The translations under genes were made by a program, and so were the position numbers. The notes beneath the pieces are model-generated. The model made no database searches. It saw only the letters and a program-made list of their open reading frames with translations, and was not told the DNA's origin. Source: Kosakonia oryziphila (GTDB lineage Bacteria; Pseudomonadota; Gammaproteobacteria; Enterobacterales; Enterobacteriaceae). From it: a stretch of DNA of 64,000 bases. Positions 37,976-47,296 of this stretch are shown here, one piece after another; the stretch's first letter is position 1; each line of letters opens with the position of its first letter. The stretch spans positions 88,737-152,736 of the forward strand of contig NZ_FMBC01000002.1 of assembly GCF_900094795.1 (NCBI RefSeq). Reading direction: 5' to 3'.

Positions 37976-38440
37976 CTAATCCGATTTGTTCTTTACTATA
38001 TCCCCTTTATTATTCATACGATATGTTCCACTATCCAGAACAAAATAACTCCCTGTATTTTCACTGTTCCTCACCATAAGGAGAGAGTTTTTTTCTATAC
38101 AATTCATCGGTGGTTTCATATCGTTGAAACAAAGATTGTCATATCCATCTGTTTCTTTATAACCATCGCCAAAATCCCAAAATACAACTACGAAAGATCC
38201 ATCTGGGCTGGGCTTTGGAATACCGTATTTTTCTTTTAACATGTTTTTATTTTCTAACCACCAGATTATTTTCCCCTTATCTGTCGGTGGGAAGCTTCTA
38301 ACTAAAACATCGCTATAGTTATTTTCCTGATGAACCGCGACAATCTCTACAGGACGTAAACACAGCCAAATCCAGTAACCCAGTAAAACACAAACAGCCA
38401 GGGAAAATAGAATCAAAATTTTTTTATTTATTACTTTCAT
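37976..38440 (-). CDS. DUF943 family protein, module 1
   Basis: A 154-residue DUF943 protein starting MKVINKKILILFSLAVCVLL, with the membrane helix at about 8-27. Shows PVEIVAVHQENNYSDVLV, TDKGKIIWW, FWDFGDGYKETDGYDNLCF and PPMNCIEKNS. It is the first intact gene of the array; the DUF3289 gene that should precede it is reduced to its last codons, so its promoter is unclear. Confidence 0.8.
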   Translation of the reverse strand: MKVINKKILILFSLAVCVLLGYWIWLCLRPVEIVAVHQENNYSDVLVRSFPPTDKGKIIWWLENKNMLKEKYGIPKPSPDGSFVVVFWDFGDGYKETDGYDNLCFNDMKPPMNCIEKNSLLMVRNSENTGSYFVLDSGTYRMNNKGDIVKNKSD

Positions 38441-38508
38441 TGCGCCCCCCTGTGATTTCTACGGTGGCTTCCATATTGGTCATAAATGGCTTGAAACCAA
38501 ACTGATTG
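38424..38508 (-). pseudogene. DUF3289 C-terminal remnant, module 1
   Basis: Only the last ~28 codons remain (NQFGFKPFMTNMEATVEITG and a short tail overlapping the DUF943 start). Identity with the other copies stops abruptly at about 38508, where the sequence turns into the unique tdh-side spacer. This marks the right breakpoint of the accessory block. Confidence 0.85.
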
Positions 38509-38519
38509 ACTTGTGAAGC

Positions 38520-38582
38520 AGGCATAGAGGAGTGACCTTACTTTTTGGTGGAGCACTAAGTAGATCGCAACTTTCTATGCCT
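38520..38582. repeat. Inverted repeat at the array/tdh junction
   Basis: AGGCATAGA (38520-38528) and TCTATGCCT (38574-38582) are perfect 9-bp inverted arms 45 bp apart, beginning about 12 bp from the point where DUF3289 homology ends. It could be a terminator for tdh, or a trace of the recombination that placed the array. Confidence 0.5.
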
Positions 38583-38624
38583 ATCTTTATTTATGGGGAA
38601 CCGTCAGGCCGCGGCCCCTTATTT

Positions 38625-39650
38625 TTATTCCCAGTTCAGAATCACCTTGCCGGATTGACCTGAGCGCATGGCATCGAAGCCCTGCTGGAAATCGTCAACG
38701 CTGAAACGATGAGTGATAATCGGCGAGAGATCCAGCCCAGACTGAATCAATGCCGCCATCTTGTACCAGGTTTCAAACATTTCACGGCCGTAAATCCCTT
38801 TGATAAACAGTCCCTTGAAGATAACTTTGTTCCAGTCGATCGACATATCTGAAGGAGGAATACCAAGCATTGCGATGCGCCCGCCATGGTTCATGGTATC
38901 GAGCATCGTACGGAATGCCGGTGGCGCGCCAGACATCTCGAGACCCACATCGAACCCTTCGGTCATGCCCAGTTCCGCTATCACATCGTCCAGGCTCTCT
39001 TTGGCTACGTTCACAGCGCGGGTAACACCCATTTTGCGAGCCAGTTCCAGGCGATACTCGTTCACATCGGTGATCACAACATGACGGGCGCCGACATGCT
39101 TCGCCACTGCCGCCGCCATGATGCCAATCGGCCCGGCGCCTGAAACCAGCACATCTTCCCCCACCAGATCGAAAGAGAGCGCGGTATGCACGGCGTTGCC
39201 AAACGGATCAAAAATAGAGGCCAAATCATCAGAGATATTGTCCGGAATTTTAAACGCGTTAAACGCCGGGATCACCAGATATTCGGCAAAACAGCCCGGA
39301 CGGTTTACGCCGACGCCAATGGTGTTACGGCACAGGTGCGTACGCCCGGCACGGCAGTTACGACAGTGGCCGCAGGTAATATGGCCTTCACCAGAGACGC
39401 GATCGCCAATCTTGAATCCTTTCACTTCCTGACCGATCCCCACCACTTCGCCGACATATTCGTGGCCAACTACCATCGGCACAGGAATGGTTTTTTTCGA
39501 CCAGTCATCCCAGTTGTAAATATGCACGTCGGTTCCGCAAATCGCGGTTTTACGAATTTTAATCAGTAGATCGTTATGCCCGACTTCCGGTTCCGGTACG
39601 TCGGTCATCCACAGGCCTTCTTCCGCTTTTAGTTTGGATAACGCTTTCAT
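38625..39650 (-). CDS. tdh: L-threonine 3-dehydrogenase
   Basis: NAD-dependent zinc alcohol-dehydrogenase-family enzyme making 2-amino-3-ketobutyrate from threonine. The 341 residues equal E. coli Tdh. Catalytic-zinc Cys38 lies in [13 protein letters not shown]; structural-zinc cysteines follow in [15 protein letters not shown]; the Rossmann motif is [16 protein letters not shown]. It follows kbl with a 9-bp gap, as in the E. coli kbl-tdh operon. Confidence 0.97.
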   Translation of the reverse strand: MKALSKLKAEEGLWMTDVPEPEVGHNDLLIKIRKTAICGTDVHIYNWDDWSKKTIPVPMVVGHEYVGEVVGIGQEVKGFKIGDRVSGEGHITCGHCRNCRAGRTHLCRNTIGVGVNRPGCFAEYLVIPAFNAFKIPDNISDDLASIFDPFGNAVHTALSFDLVGEDVLVSGAGPIGIMAAAVAKHVGARHVVITDVNEYRLELARKMGVTRAVNVAKESLDDVIAELGMTEGFDVGLEMSGAPPAFRTMLDTMNHGGRIAMLGIPPSDMSIDWNKVIFKGLFIKGIYGREMFETWYKMAALIQSGLDLSPIITHRFSVDDFQQGFDAMRSGQSGKVILNWE

Positions 39651-39659
39651 GTCAGGCCC

Positions 39660-40856
39660 TCAGGCAATCACACCCAGTTGTTTACCAATACGGATAAACG
39701 CCGCCACAGCACGTTCAATTTGCTCAGGGCTGTGCGCCGCAGACATCTGCGTGCGGATACGCGCCTGACCTTTCGGCACTACCGGGTAGAAGAAACCGGT
39801 GACGTAAATGCCCTCTTTTTGCAGCTCGCGGGCAAAATCTTGCGCCACTACGGCATCGCCCAGCATCACCGGGATAATGGCGTGATCGGCACCCGCCAGC
39901 GTAAAACCTGCGGCGGTCATTTTTTCGCGGAACAAGCGCGCGTTGGACCACAGACGGTCACGCAACTCCGCGCCGGATGCCAGCATCTCCAGCACTTTAA
40001 TGGAGGCGGCAACAATCGCCGGTGCCAGAGAGTTGGAGAACAGATAAGGGCGGGAACGCTGACGCAGCCACTCCACCACCTCTTTGCGCGCAGCGGTGTA
40101 ACCGCCTGATGCGCCGCCCAGCGCTTTGCCGAGCGTACCGGTGATGATGTCCACGCGCCCCATAACATCGCAGTACTCGTGCGTGCCACGACCATTCGCG
40201 CCGACAAAACCAACCGCGTGAGAGTCATCCACCATTACCAGCGCATCATATTTATCCGCCAGATCACAAACGCCTTTCAGATTTGCGATCACGCCATCCA
40301 TCGAGAACACGCCATCGGTGGCAATCAGCACATGACGAGCGCCCGCTTCACGCGCCTCTTTCAGGCGCGCTTCCAGCTCCTGCATATCGTTATTGGCATA
40401 ACGATAGCGCTTCGCTTTACACAAACGCACGCCGTCGATGATCGACGCGTGGTTCAGCGCATCAGAAATAATGGCATCTTCCGCGCCGAGCAGCGTTTCA
40501 AACAGCCCGCCGTTGGCGTCGAAGCAGGAAGAGTAGAGAATGGAATCTTCCATGCCGAGAAACTCGGCCAGCTTCTGCTCCAGCACTTTGTGGCTGTCCT
40601 GAGTACCGCAGATAAAGCGTACCGACGCCATGCCGAAACCATGGCTGTCCATGCCTGCTTTCGCGGCGGCAATCAGTTCGGGATGGTTGGCCAGACCGAG
40701 GTAGTTATTAGCGCAGAAGTTAATGACGTGGCTACCATTCGCCACGGTGATATCAGCCTGTTGAGCCGACGTGATAATGCGTTCTTCTTTAAACAACCCT
40801 TCCGCCCGGGCGGTTTCCAGGTCATTCGTTAACTGTTGATAAAAATCCCCACGCAT
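39660..40856 (-). CDS. kbl: 2-amino-3-ketobutyrate coenzyme A ligase
   Basis: PLP enzyme splitting 2-amino-3-ketobutyrate with CoA into glycine and acetyl-CoA, completing threonine breakdown. The 398 residues equal E. coli Kbl. The PLP lysine is in [16 protein letters not shown] (near residue 244), with [10 protein letters not shown] upstream. First gene of kbl-tdh, divergent from hldD across a 216-bp promoter region. Confidence 0.97.
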   Translation of the reverse strand: MRGDFYQQLTNDLETARAEGLFKEERIITSAQQADITVANGSHVINFCANNYLGLANHPELIAAAKAGMDSHGFGMASVRFICGTQDSHKVLEQKLAEFLGMEDSILYSSCFDANGGLFETLLGAEDAIISDALNHASIIDGVRLCKAKRYRYANNDMQELEARLKEAREAGARHVLIATDGVFSMDGVIANLKGVCDLADKYDALVMVDDSHAVGFVGANGRGTHEYCDVMGRVDIITGTLGKALGGASGGYTAARKEVVEWLRQRSRPYLFSNSLAPAIVAASIKVLEMLASGAELRDRLWSNARLFREKMTAAGFTLAGADHAIIPVMLGDAVVAQDFARELQKEGIYVTGFFYPVVPKGQARIRTQMSAAHSPEQIERAVAAFIRIGKQLGVIA

Positions 40857-41072
40857 CGCAATTCTCCAGACTGGGCAAATTTCGGCACATCTTACCGAAA
40901 GCTATGCGGTGATACGAGATGACGCATCACCCATTATGTAATTTTTAGCATAAATCACGCATCGCTAAGCCCTTCTCTGGGGGAATGGCTGAAGGGGCGA
41001 CAATGTGATGGTATGATAAGAATTATTAGTGTCTGAGATTGTCTCAACACTCCACTTTTCAAAGGTACAGTT

Positions 41073-42005
41073 ATGATCATCGTTACCGGCGGCGCGGGTT
41101 TTATCGGCAGTAACATTGTTAAGGCCCTGAATGATAAAGGCATCACTGATATTCTGGTGGTGGACAACCTGAAAGACGGCACCAAGTTTGTCAATCTGGT
41201 TGACCTGCACATCGCCGACTACATGGATAAAGAAGACTTCCTGATCCAGATTATGGCCGGGGAAGAGTTTGGCGACATTGACGCGGTATTCCACGAAGGT
41301 GCGTGCTCTTCCACGACAGAGTGGGACGGCAAGTACATGATGGATAACAACTATCAGTACTCTAAAGAGCTGCTGCATTACTGCCTGGAACGTGAAATCC
41401 CCTTCCTGTATGCCTCTTCCGCAGCCACGTACGGCGGTCGAACCTCCGACTTCATTGAATCCCGCGAGTATGAAAAACCGCTGAACGTTTACGGCTACTC
41501 AAAAATGTTGTTTGACGAATACGTGCGCAGCATTCTGCCGGAAGCGAATTCACCGGTTGTCGGTTTCCGCTATTTCAACGTTTATGGTCCGCGTGAAGGC
41601 CACAAAGGCAGCATGGCAAGCGTAGCTTTCCATCTCAATACCCAACTGAATAACGGTGAAAGCCCGAAACTGTTCGAAGGCAGCGATAACTTTAAGCGCG
41701 ACTTCGTCTACGTAGGCGATGTAGCCGCCGTGAATCTGTGGTTCTGGGAAAACGGCGTATCCGGTATTTATAACCTCGGCACTGGCCGCGCGGAATCTTT
41801 CCAGGCCGTTGCCGATGCGACGCTGGCTTTCCACAAGAAAGGCACCATTGAGTACATTCCGTTCCCGGAAAAACTGAAAGGCCGCTACCAGGCGTTTACC
41901 CAGGCGGATCTCACCAACCTGCGCAAAGCTGGCTATGACAAGCCGTTTAAAACCGTCGCCGAAGGCGTCACCGAGTATATGACCTGGCTGAACCGCGACG
42001 CGTAA
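41073..42005 (+). CDS. hldD: ADP-L-glycero-D-manno-heptose 6-epimerase
   Basis: Last step in making the heptose donor for the LPS inner core. The 310 residues equal E. coli HldD (RfaD). N-terminal NADP motif [12 protein letters not shown] and the short-chain dehydrogenase catalytic pair Tyr140/Lys144 ([13 protein letters not shown]) are seen. It opens the hldD-waaF-waaC cluster with a 2-base gap to waaF. Confidence 0.97.
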   Translation: MIIVTGGAGFIGSNIVKALNDKGITDILVVDNLKDGTKFVNLVDLHIADYMDKEDFLIQIMAGEEFGDIDAVFHEGACSSTTEWDGKYMMDNNYQYSKELLHYCLEREIPFLYASSAATYGGRTSDFIESREYEKPLNVYGYSKMLFDEYVRSILPEANSPVVGFRYFNVYGPREGHKGSMASVAFHLNTQLNNGESPKLFEGSDNFKRDFVYVGDVAAVNLWFWENGVSGIYNLGTGRAESFQAVADATLAFHKKGTIEYIPFPEKLKGRYQAFTQADLTNLRKAGYDKPFKTVAEGVTEYMTWLNRDA

Positions 42006-42007
42006 GT

Positions 42008-43054
42008 ATGAAAATTTTGGTCATTGGCCCGTCATGGGTGGGCGACATGATGATGTCACAAAGTCTCTATCGCACGCTCAAAGCGCGCTTTCCCCAGGCG
42101 ATAATTGATGTGATGGCACCTGCGTGGTGCCGTCCTCTTTTATCACGCATGCCGGAAGTCAACGAAGCGATCCCGATGCCATTGGGCCACGGCGCGCTGG
42201 AAATTGGCGAGCGCCGCAAGCTGGGCCATAGCTTGCGGGAAAAACGCTATGACCGGGCATACGTCCTGCCAAACTCCTTTAAATCGGCGCTGGTCCCCTT
42301 CTTTGCCAGAATCCCTCATCGTACCGGCTGGCGCGGCGAGATGCGTTATGGGCTGCTGAACGATGCGCGGGTACTGGATAAGCAAGCCTGGCCGCTGATG
42401 GTCGAACGCTACGTAGCGCTGGCCTATGACAAAGGCGTCATGGCCTCGGCGAAAGATCTGCCGCAGCCGCTACTATGGCCGCAGTTGCAGGTCAATGACG
42501 GGGAAAAAACACAAGCCTGTGCCGCGTTTGCCATCTCAGCAGAGCGCCCGATGATTGGCTTCTGCCCCGGCGCGGAGTTCGGCCCGGCCAAGCGCTGGCC
42601 GCACTATCACTATGCGGAACTGGCAAAGCAGTTGATTGACGAAGGTTATCAGGTGGTACTGTTCGGTTCCGCGAAAGACCATGAAGCGGGCAACGAGATC
42701 CTCGCCGCGCTGAATATCGAGCAACAAGCCTGGTGCCGCAATCTGGCCGGGGAAACCCAGCTGGAGCAAGCCGTAGTGTTGATTGCCGCCTGCAAAGCCA
42801 TCGTCTCCAACGACTCGGGTCTGATGCACGTCGCCGCCGCGCTTAACCGCCCGCTTGTGGCGCTGTATGGCCCAAGCAGCCCGGATTTTACGCCGCCGCT
42901 GTCGCATAAAGCGCGTGTCATCCGTCTGATTTCCGGCTATCACAAAGTGCGTAAAGGTGATGCTGCCGAAGGCTATCACCAGAGCCTGATCAACATTACG
43001 CCACAACGCGTACTGGAAGAGTTAAATGCACTACTGCTGGATGCGGAAGGATAA
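42008..43054 (+). CDS. waaF: ADP-heptose:LPS heptosyltransferase II
   Basis: GT9 enzyme adding the second L,D-heptose to the inner core at the cytoplasmic face of the inner membrane. The 348 residues equal E. coli WaaF. Conserved blocks: ILVIGPSWVGDMMMSQSL at the N-terminus, FCPGAEFGPAKRWP in the middle, and SNDSGLMHVAAAL in the donor domain. Confidence 0.97.
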   Translation: MKILVIGPSWVGDMMMSQSLYRTLKARFPQAIIDVMAPAWCRPLLSRMPEVNEAIPMPLGHGALEIGERRKLGHSLREKRYDRAYVLPNSFKSALVPFFARIPHRTGWRGEMRYGLLNDARVLDKQAWPLMVERYVALAYDKGVMASAKDLPQPLLWPQLQVNDGEKTQACAAFAISAERPMIGFCPGAEFGPAKRWPHYHYAELAKQLIDEGYQVVLFGSAKDHEAGNEILAALNIEQQAWCRNLAGETQLEQAVVLIAACKAIVSNDSGLMHVAAALNRPLVALYGPSSPDFTPPLSHKARVIRLISGYHKVRKGDAAEGYHQSLINITPQRVLEELNALLLDAEG

Positions 43055-43057
43055 CCG

Positions 43058-44032
43058 ATGCGGGTATTGATCGTGAAAACCTCCTCGATGGGCGATGTGC
43101 TGCATACCTTGCCTGCATTGACAGATGCCATGCAGGCGATTGCTGGGGTCCGCTTTGACTGGGTGGTCGAAGAGGGATTTGCCCAGATCCCTTCCTGGCA
43201 TGCCGCCGTTGATCGCGTCATTCCGGTGGCCATCCGCCGCTGGCGTAAAGCCTGGTTTTCTGCGCCCATTGCGGCGGAGCGCAAAGCCTTCCGCGAAGCC
43301 ATACAGGCCGAACGTTACGATGCCATCATTGATGCGCAAGGATTGGTGAAAAGCGCCGCGCTGGTCACCCGGCTGGCGCGCGGAGTGAAACACGGGCTGG
43401 ACTGGAGCAGTGCACGCGAGCCGCTGGCAAGCCTGTTTTACAATCGTCGTCACCACATCGCAAAACAGCACCATGCGGTGGAACGTATCCGCGAGTTGTT
43501 TGCCAAAAGCCTCGGTTATGCAAAACCGCAAACCCAGGGCGACTATGCGATTGCGCGCCATTTTGCCATTACCGATACGACGACGCATCCGCCGTACGCC
43601 ATCTTTTTGCACGCCACCACCCGCAATGATAAACACTGGCCGGAAAGCCGCTGGCGTGAACTGCTCGAATTAATGCAACCAACCGGTATCCACATTAAGC
43701 TGCCATGGGGCGCGGAACATGAACGCCAACGCGCGGAGCGCATGGCGGCGGGCTTTGATCGTGTTGAAGTTTTACCTAAACTTTCGCTGGCGCAGGTTGC
43801 AGCACAGCTTGCCGGTGCACAGATTGTCGTTTCCGTCGATACGGGGCTGAGCCATTTAACGGCCGCGCTTGATCGCCCCAATATCACACTGTTTGGCCCA
43901 ACCGATCCGGGACTAATTGGCGGATACGGTAAAAATCAGCATCAGGTGGTAAGCCCAACCGGGCGGATGGGAGATATAACAGCGGTTGAGATTTTCACGT
44001 TGCTTCAGAACCACCATCCACTGCGCGACTGA
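43058..44032 (+). CDS. waaC: ADP-heptose:Kdo2-lipid A heptosyltransferase I
   Basis: GT9 enzyme adding the first heptose to Kdo. The 324 residues are near the usual 319-323. N-terminal RVLIVKTSSMGDVLHTLPAL and donor-site SVDTGLSHLTAALDRP are typical. Three bases after waaF. Confidence 0.97.
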   Translation: MRVLIVKTSSMGDVLHTLPALTDAMQAIAGVRFDWVVEEGFAQIPSWHAAVDRVIPVAIRRWRKAWFSAPIAAERKAFREAIQAERYDAIIDAQGLVKSAALVTRLARGVKHGLDWSSAREPLASLFYNRRHHIAKQHHAVERIRELFAKSLGYAKPQTQGDYAIARHFAITDTTTHPPYAIFLHATTRNDKHWPESRWRELLELMQPTGIHIKLPWGAEHERQRAERMAAGFDRVEVLPKLSLAQVAAQLAGAQIVVSVDTGLSHLTAALDRPNITLFGPTDPGLIGGYGKNQHQVVSPTGRMGDITAVEIFTLLQNHHPLRD

Positions 44033-44044
44033 GATGCCTAATCG

Positions 44045-45154
44045 ATGAGTTACATCTTTCTGCTGATTTTATTCCTGCCGATGAAAATCATCAGCAAGCT
44101 ATTCCGTAAGAAAACCGGGCGTAATCTGGTCATTCAAACGGCTAAAATTGGCGATTTTATTAACGTGACGCCCTTACTGGCGTACCTGCAGAAAAGTGAC
44201 GTACTGATAAGCCGAAGCGTAAGCATGCTGGCAAAGCATGATGAGACCATTGAAACGGTTTTTTTTATTGAGCAGCGCAAACGCAATCTGTGGCAAAAAC
44301 TCAGTTTCGCCTGTCATATCATGAACCGCTACGACAATGTTTATCTGCTGCAACCGAATAATGCAAATTTGTTCTTTGCCGCTGTTTGTAATGCCAGTAA
44401 TAAGCAATTTATCAGTACCTACGCGCGCAGGTGGTATCACGGGATCTTCTATGCAACGGCACATGGCATCGTCGATCATGGAAAAAAGACGTTGTCCGTA
44501 ACCAATTATTTGCACCTGGCTGACCGTTCACTTTCCTGGCAGATGTCCCCCAAGCATGCGACTAAACCGCTCTTCAGGCCTGCCGTCTATCCGAAGATCC
44601 TCGATAAACCCGGCGTTATTCGTATCGGTATCAGCATTTCCGCAGGTAACAAAGCCAAAACGGTTCCTCCGGTTATCTGGAAACGGATTGTTGATTGTCT
44701 GGCAATGCTGCCCTGCGTGTTTTACGTGTTTGGAACGCCGAATGAGCAATCGTGGATGGATGACATGACCGCAGCCTATGGTAACTTCCCCCATTTCGTT
44801 AATATGATAGGTAAAGTCTCACTTGAAGACTTACCCTGGGCTATTTCCAGGATGGACTGCTATATCGCTTCGGATTCGGGGAATATTTATATCGCCGATG
44901 CGGTTAATGTTCCGGTTGTTATGCTGTTCGGGCCGTGTTGTCATTACGAACAACGTCCCTTGGGCAAGACCCTTTTGATTGGTGATGATAAGAATATTTG
45001 CTCTTATGTGTTTGAAACAAAATACCATTTTTCGCAGGATCGAGAGGAGTTATTTGCCGTGACCGATACTTCGCTTAAGCAGATCGAACAATTCATTCGT
45101 GAATTACCCCAGGCCAGCGTATTACTAAATGTCCGCGACGCACAAGGTAGCTGA
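44045..45154 (+). CDS. Glycosyltransferase family 9 (heptosyltransferase-like)
   Basis: Probably transfers a sugar in the LPS core; donor not known. The 369 residues open with a short hydrophobic segment (YIFLLILFLPM) and then the GT9 pattern GRNLVIQTAKIGDFINVTPLL; the C-terminal donor region ASDSGNIYIADAVNVPVVML parallels that of WaaC/WaaF. AT-richer than waaFC. It lies where other enterics carry variable core genes. The next gene begins within or just after its end. Confidence 0.8.
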   Translation: MSYIFLLILFLPMKIISKLFRKKTGRNLVIQTAKIGDFINVTPLLAYLQKSDVLISRSVSMLAKHDETIETVFFIEQRKRNLWQKLSFACHIMNRYDNVYLLQPNNANLFFAAVCNASNKQFISTYARRWYHGIFYATAHGIVDHGKKTLSVTNYLHLADRSLSWQMSPKHATKPLFRPAVYPKILDKPGVIRIGISISAGNKAKTVPPVIWKRIVDCLAMLPCVFYVFGTPNEQSWMDDMTAAYGNFPHFVNMIGKVSLEDLPWAISRMDCYIASDSGNIYIADAVNVPVVMLFGPCCHYEQRPLGKTLLIGDDKNICSYVFETKYHFSQDREELFAVTDTSLKQIEQFIRELPQASVLLNVRDAQGS

Positions 45155-45158
45155 TTCT

Positions 45159-46067
45159 ATGGCTTTTCTTAGCGTCATCATCGCAGCGCATAATGCTGAA
45201 AAAACACTTACCGCGACCCTTGAAAGTCTGCTGGCAGCAATCGATACCTGCACTAGAGAGCTCGAAGTTATTATTTTTAACGACAGCTCAGAAGATGCAA
45301 CGCAAGCCATTATTGATGCGTGGAAAGATAAATTACCGCACGTTATTAGTCGTCAGGTAAGCTACCGCAATGTCGGCCAGGTACGTAACAGCGCCGTTTC
45401 CCTGGCCACGGGCGAATACATCACGATGCTCGATAGTGATGACCAGCTAAAACCAAATAGCCTGTGTGATGCGGTGAATTTCCTCAAAGCACAGCAGCCA
45501 GATATGCTGTTAACGCGTTTGCTTGAGATCCACGATGCCCGTAAAATTTCCACCTCATGGCAGGGTTTTAACCCGATACCATTATCAACCCATGATGCTG
45601 TGCGACGTTTTCTGCTGCATAAAGATTTTCAGGCGCATCTTATTGGGCAGTTTATACGGCGAGAGCTATATAACAGCAACCCCATTCCTTCAATGATTTG
45701 TTACGAAGATTTTGCTGTATTTCCCGGAATGTTGATGCAAGCTAAGAAAATATTTTATCAGCGTCAGGGATATTATTATTACATTAAACGTAACGATAGC
45801 CTCTCCAGCACCCTGAGCGCCAGCAAAATCGCGCCGCTTATTGAGTGTACGTTACTGATGGAAAAAACTTTTCCGCGGCAATTCCGCCACCTGGTTAATT
45901 GCCACTGGTTTGATATTTACAGGAATCATAAAAAATATCTTACTGATAAACAGCTGGCTATAGTCAAACAGCGCGTCAGTGAGCTTTATTCGCTTTCATT
46001 TTATCTGTCCAGCGATGTTCGCTTAAGCTATAAAAAAAGAGTCATTGAGGCACTATGGAAAAAGTAA
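45159..46067 (+). CDS. Glycosyltransferase family 2
   Basis: Predicted inverting GT2 enzyme for LPS core or O-unit sugar transfer. I chose the ATG at 45159 (MAFLSVIIAAHN), which has AAGG about 11 bases ahead; an ATG at 45129 inside the previous gene is an alternative adding ten residues. The GT-A fold shows FNDSSEDATQAIIDAW and the DxD-type MLDSDDQLKP; the C-terminal part is basic and aromatic. Overlaps waaL by 13 bases. Confidence 0.8.
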   Translation: MAFLSVIIAAHNAEKTLTATLESLLAAIDTCTRELEVIIFNDSSEDATQAIIDAWKDKLPHVISRQVSYRNVGQVRNSAVSLATGEYITMLDSDDQLKPNSLCDAVNFLKAQQPDMLLTRLLEIHDARKISTSWQGFNPIPLSTHDAVRRFLLHKDFQAHLIGQFIRRELYNSNPIPSMICYEDFAVFPGMLMQAKKIFYQRQGYYYYIKRNDSLSSTLSASKIAPLIECTLLMEKTFPRQFRHLVNCHWFDIYRNHKKYLTDKQLAIVKQRVSELYSLSFYLSSDVRLSYKKRVIEALWKK

Positions 46068-47263
46068 GATTACGGCTTTATCAGTTAACACTTGTTTTAG
46101 CATTTGCCTCGGTGACGCTTGCCCTGGTCAATTCAGGCATGCAGAGACAATGTTTTTATATTGCCATATATGCCAGTATTATTGGCTTATTATTTGAATC
46201 CAAAAGAATTTCCCGTAGCCCTTTTAGTATCGCACTGCCAATTTTACTTATCGGTGTGTTAAATCTGGCATGGTATTTCATTTATGAGTACCAGACGGAA
46301 GGTATTAACCAATATAATGCCTACCTTGGCACCAGCAAGAAACTGATACTGGCAAGCTTGTTAGTTTTCTATATTGACAAATTTAAGTGCTACATAACCA
46401 AAGAGAACTTCCAGAAATATTTTCTGATCGCTACAGCTACAGGTTTTACGCTGGCAACGGCTGACGGATTATGGCAAGCCTCACAGGGAGTGGATCGCGT
46501 TATGATGGCGATTGATCGCCCAACCGTGTCCGCCTATGTGTATTCCGTTCTTTCGTTGGCCTTCGTTTATAGCCTTTATTTGCAGCAAAGTGTAAAACTC
46601 TACGTGCTGGCTGGCATCACTATTTTGCTTTCCTGGTTCATTATTCTGCTGAGCGGTACGCGAGCGGCTATGGGGCTGTATTTAATTCTGGCCATTGTGC
46701 TGACACTTTACCATTTCCGTAAATTTCATGTTAAATCTATAGTGATTTTTTGCTGCATCGTGGCAGGTATTTTTCTCGTGAGTTATAAGCCGCTGATCGC
46801 GCCTAAGATTGCACAAACGCAACTGGAAATTGAGGATTTTCAGCAAGGTCAGGATAGTACTTCACTTGGCGCACGTTTCTCCATGTGGATTGTTGGCGTA
46901 CAAAACGGGCTTGCACATCCTTTGGGACAATCCATCGAGAGCCGTGAAACCTGGTCACAAAAATACGTCAACGAGGGGCATCCGCATCTCGCGACCTCGT
47001 TACAATACATCAGGATCCATTTGCACAATGAATTTGTTGAGAAGTACTCGCTTCAGGGTATTCCGGGGGTACTGCTGCTCTTGTTCTTCTTTATTTCGGT
47101 GATTTCTTACGCCATCCGCAATAATAACGGGCTATTGCTGGTGACAGTGCTGCTTTTGCTATTGTACGGAATGACGGACGTCATACTTCTGAGTTCGGAG
47201 GCGGTGCTATTCTTTATGACCATCTTTGCGCTGGCCACATTCTTTTCGCGAAAGAAAACGTGA
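46055..47263 (+). CDS. waaL: O-antigen ligase family protein
   Basis: Inner-membrane ligase joining O-antigen to lipid A-core on the periplasmic side. The 402 residues have about ten to twelve membrane helices and the Wzy/WaaL family features: SGTRAAMGLYLILAIVL and a periplasmic loop ending HLHNEFVEKYSLQGIPG, whose His is the typical ligase position. Location after the first core operon fits WaaL. WaaL sequences vary greatly, so specificity is unknown. Confidence 0.85.
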   Translation: MEKVRLRLYQLTLVLAFASVTLALVNSGMQRQCFYIAIYASIIGLLFESKRISRSPFSIALPILLIGVLNLAWYFIYEYQTEGINQYNAYLGTSKKLILASLLVFYIDKFKCYITKENFQKYFLIATATGFTLATADGLWQASQGVDRVMMAIDRPTVSAYVYSVLSLAFVYSLYLQQSVKLYVLAGITILLSWFIILLSGTRAAMGLYLILAIVLTLYHFRKFHVKSIVIFCCIVAGIFLVSYKPLIAPKIAQTQLEIEDFQQGQDSTSLGARFSMWIVGVQNGLAHPLGQSIESRETWSQKYVNEGHPHLATSLQYIRIHLHNEFVEKYSLQGIPGVLLLLFFFISVISYAIRNNNGLLLVTVLLLLLYGMTDVILLSSEAVLFFMTIFALATFFSRKKT

Positions 47264-47269
47264 CGATAT

Positions 47270-47296
47270 AAAAATGCCCGATAATCGGGCATTTTT
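47270..47296. terminator. Bidirectional terminator between waaL and the deacetylase
   Basis: AAAAATGCCCG (47270-47280) pairs with CGGGCATTTTT (47286-47296), giving an 11-bp stem with A and T runs on the two sides. It serves both convergent genes and overlaps the stop of the deacetylase gene by one base. Confidence 0.85.

Noticed and set aside
32702..38508. Complete type VI secretion locus
   Set aside because: No VgrG, Hcp, PAAR, Rhs or structural T6SS gene is present; only the two DUF families and a small ORF.
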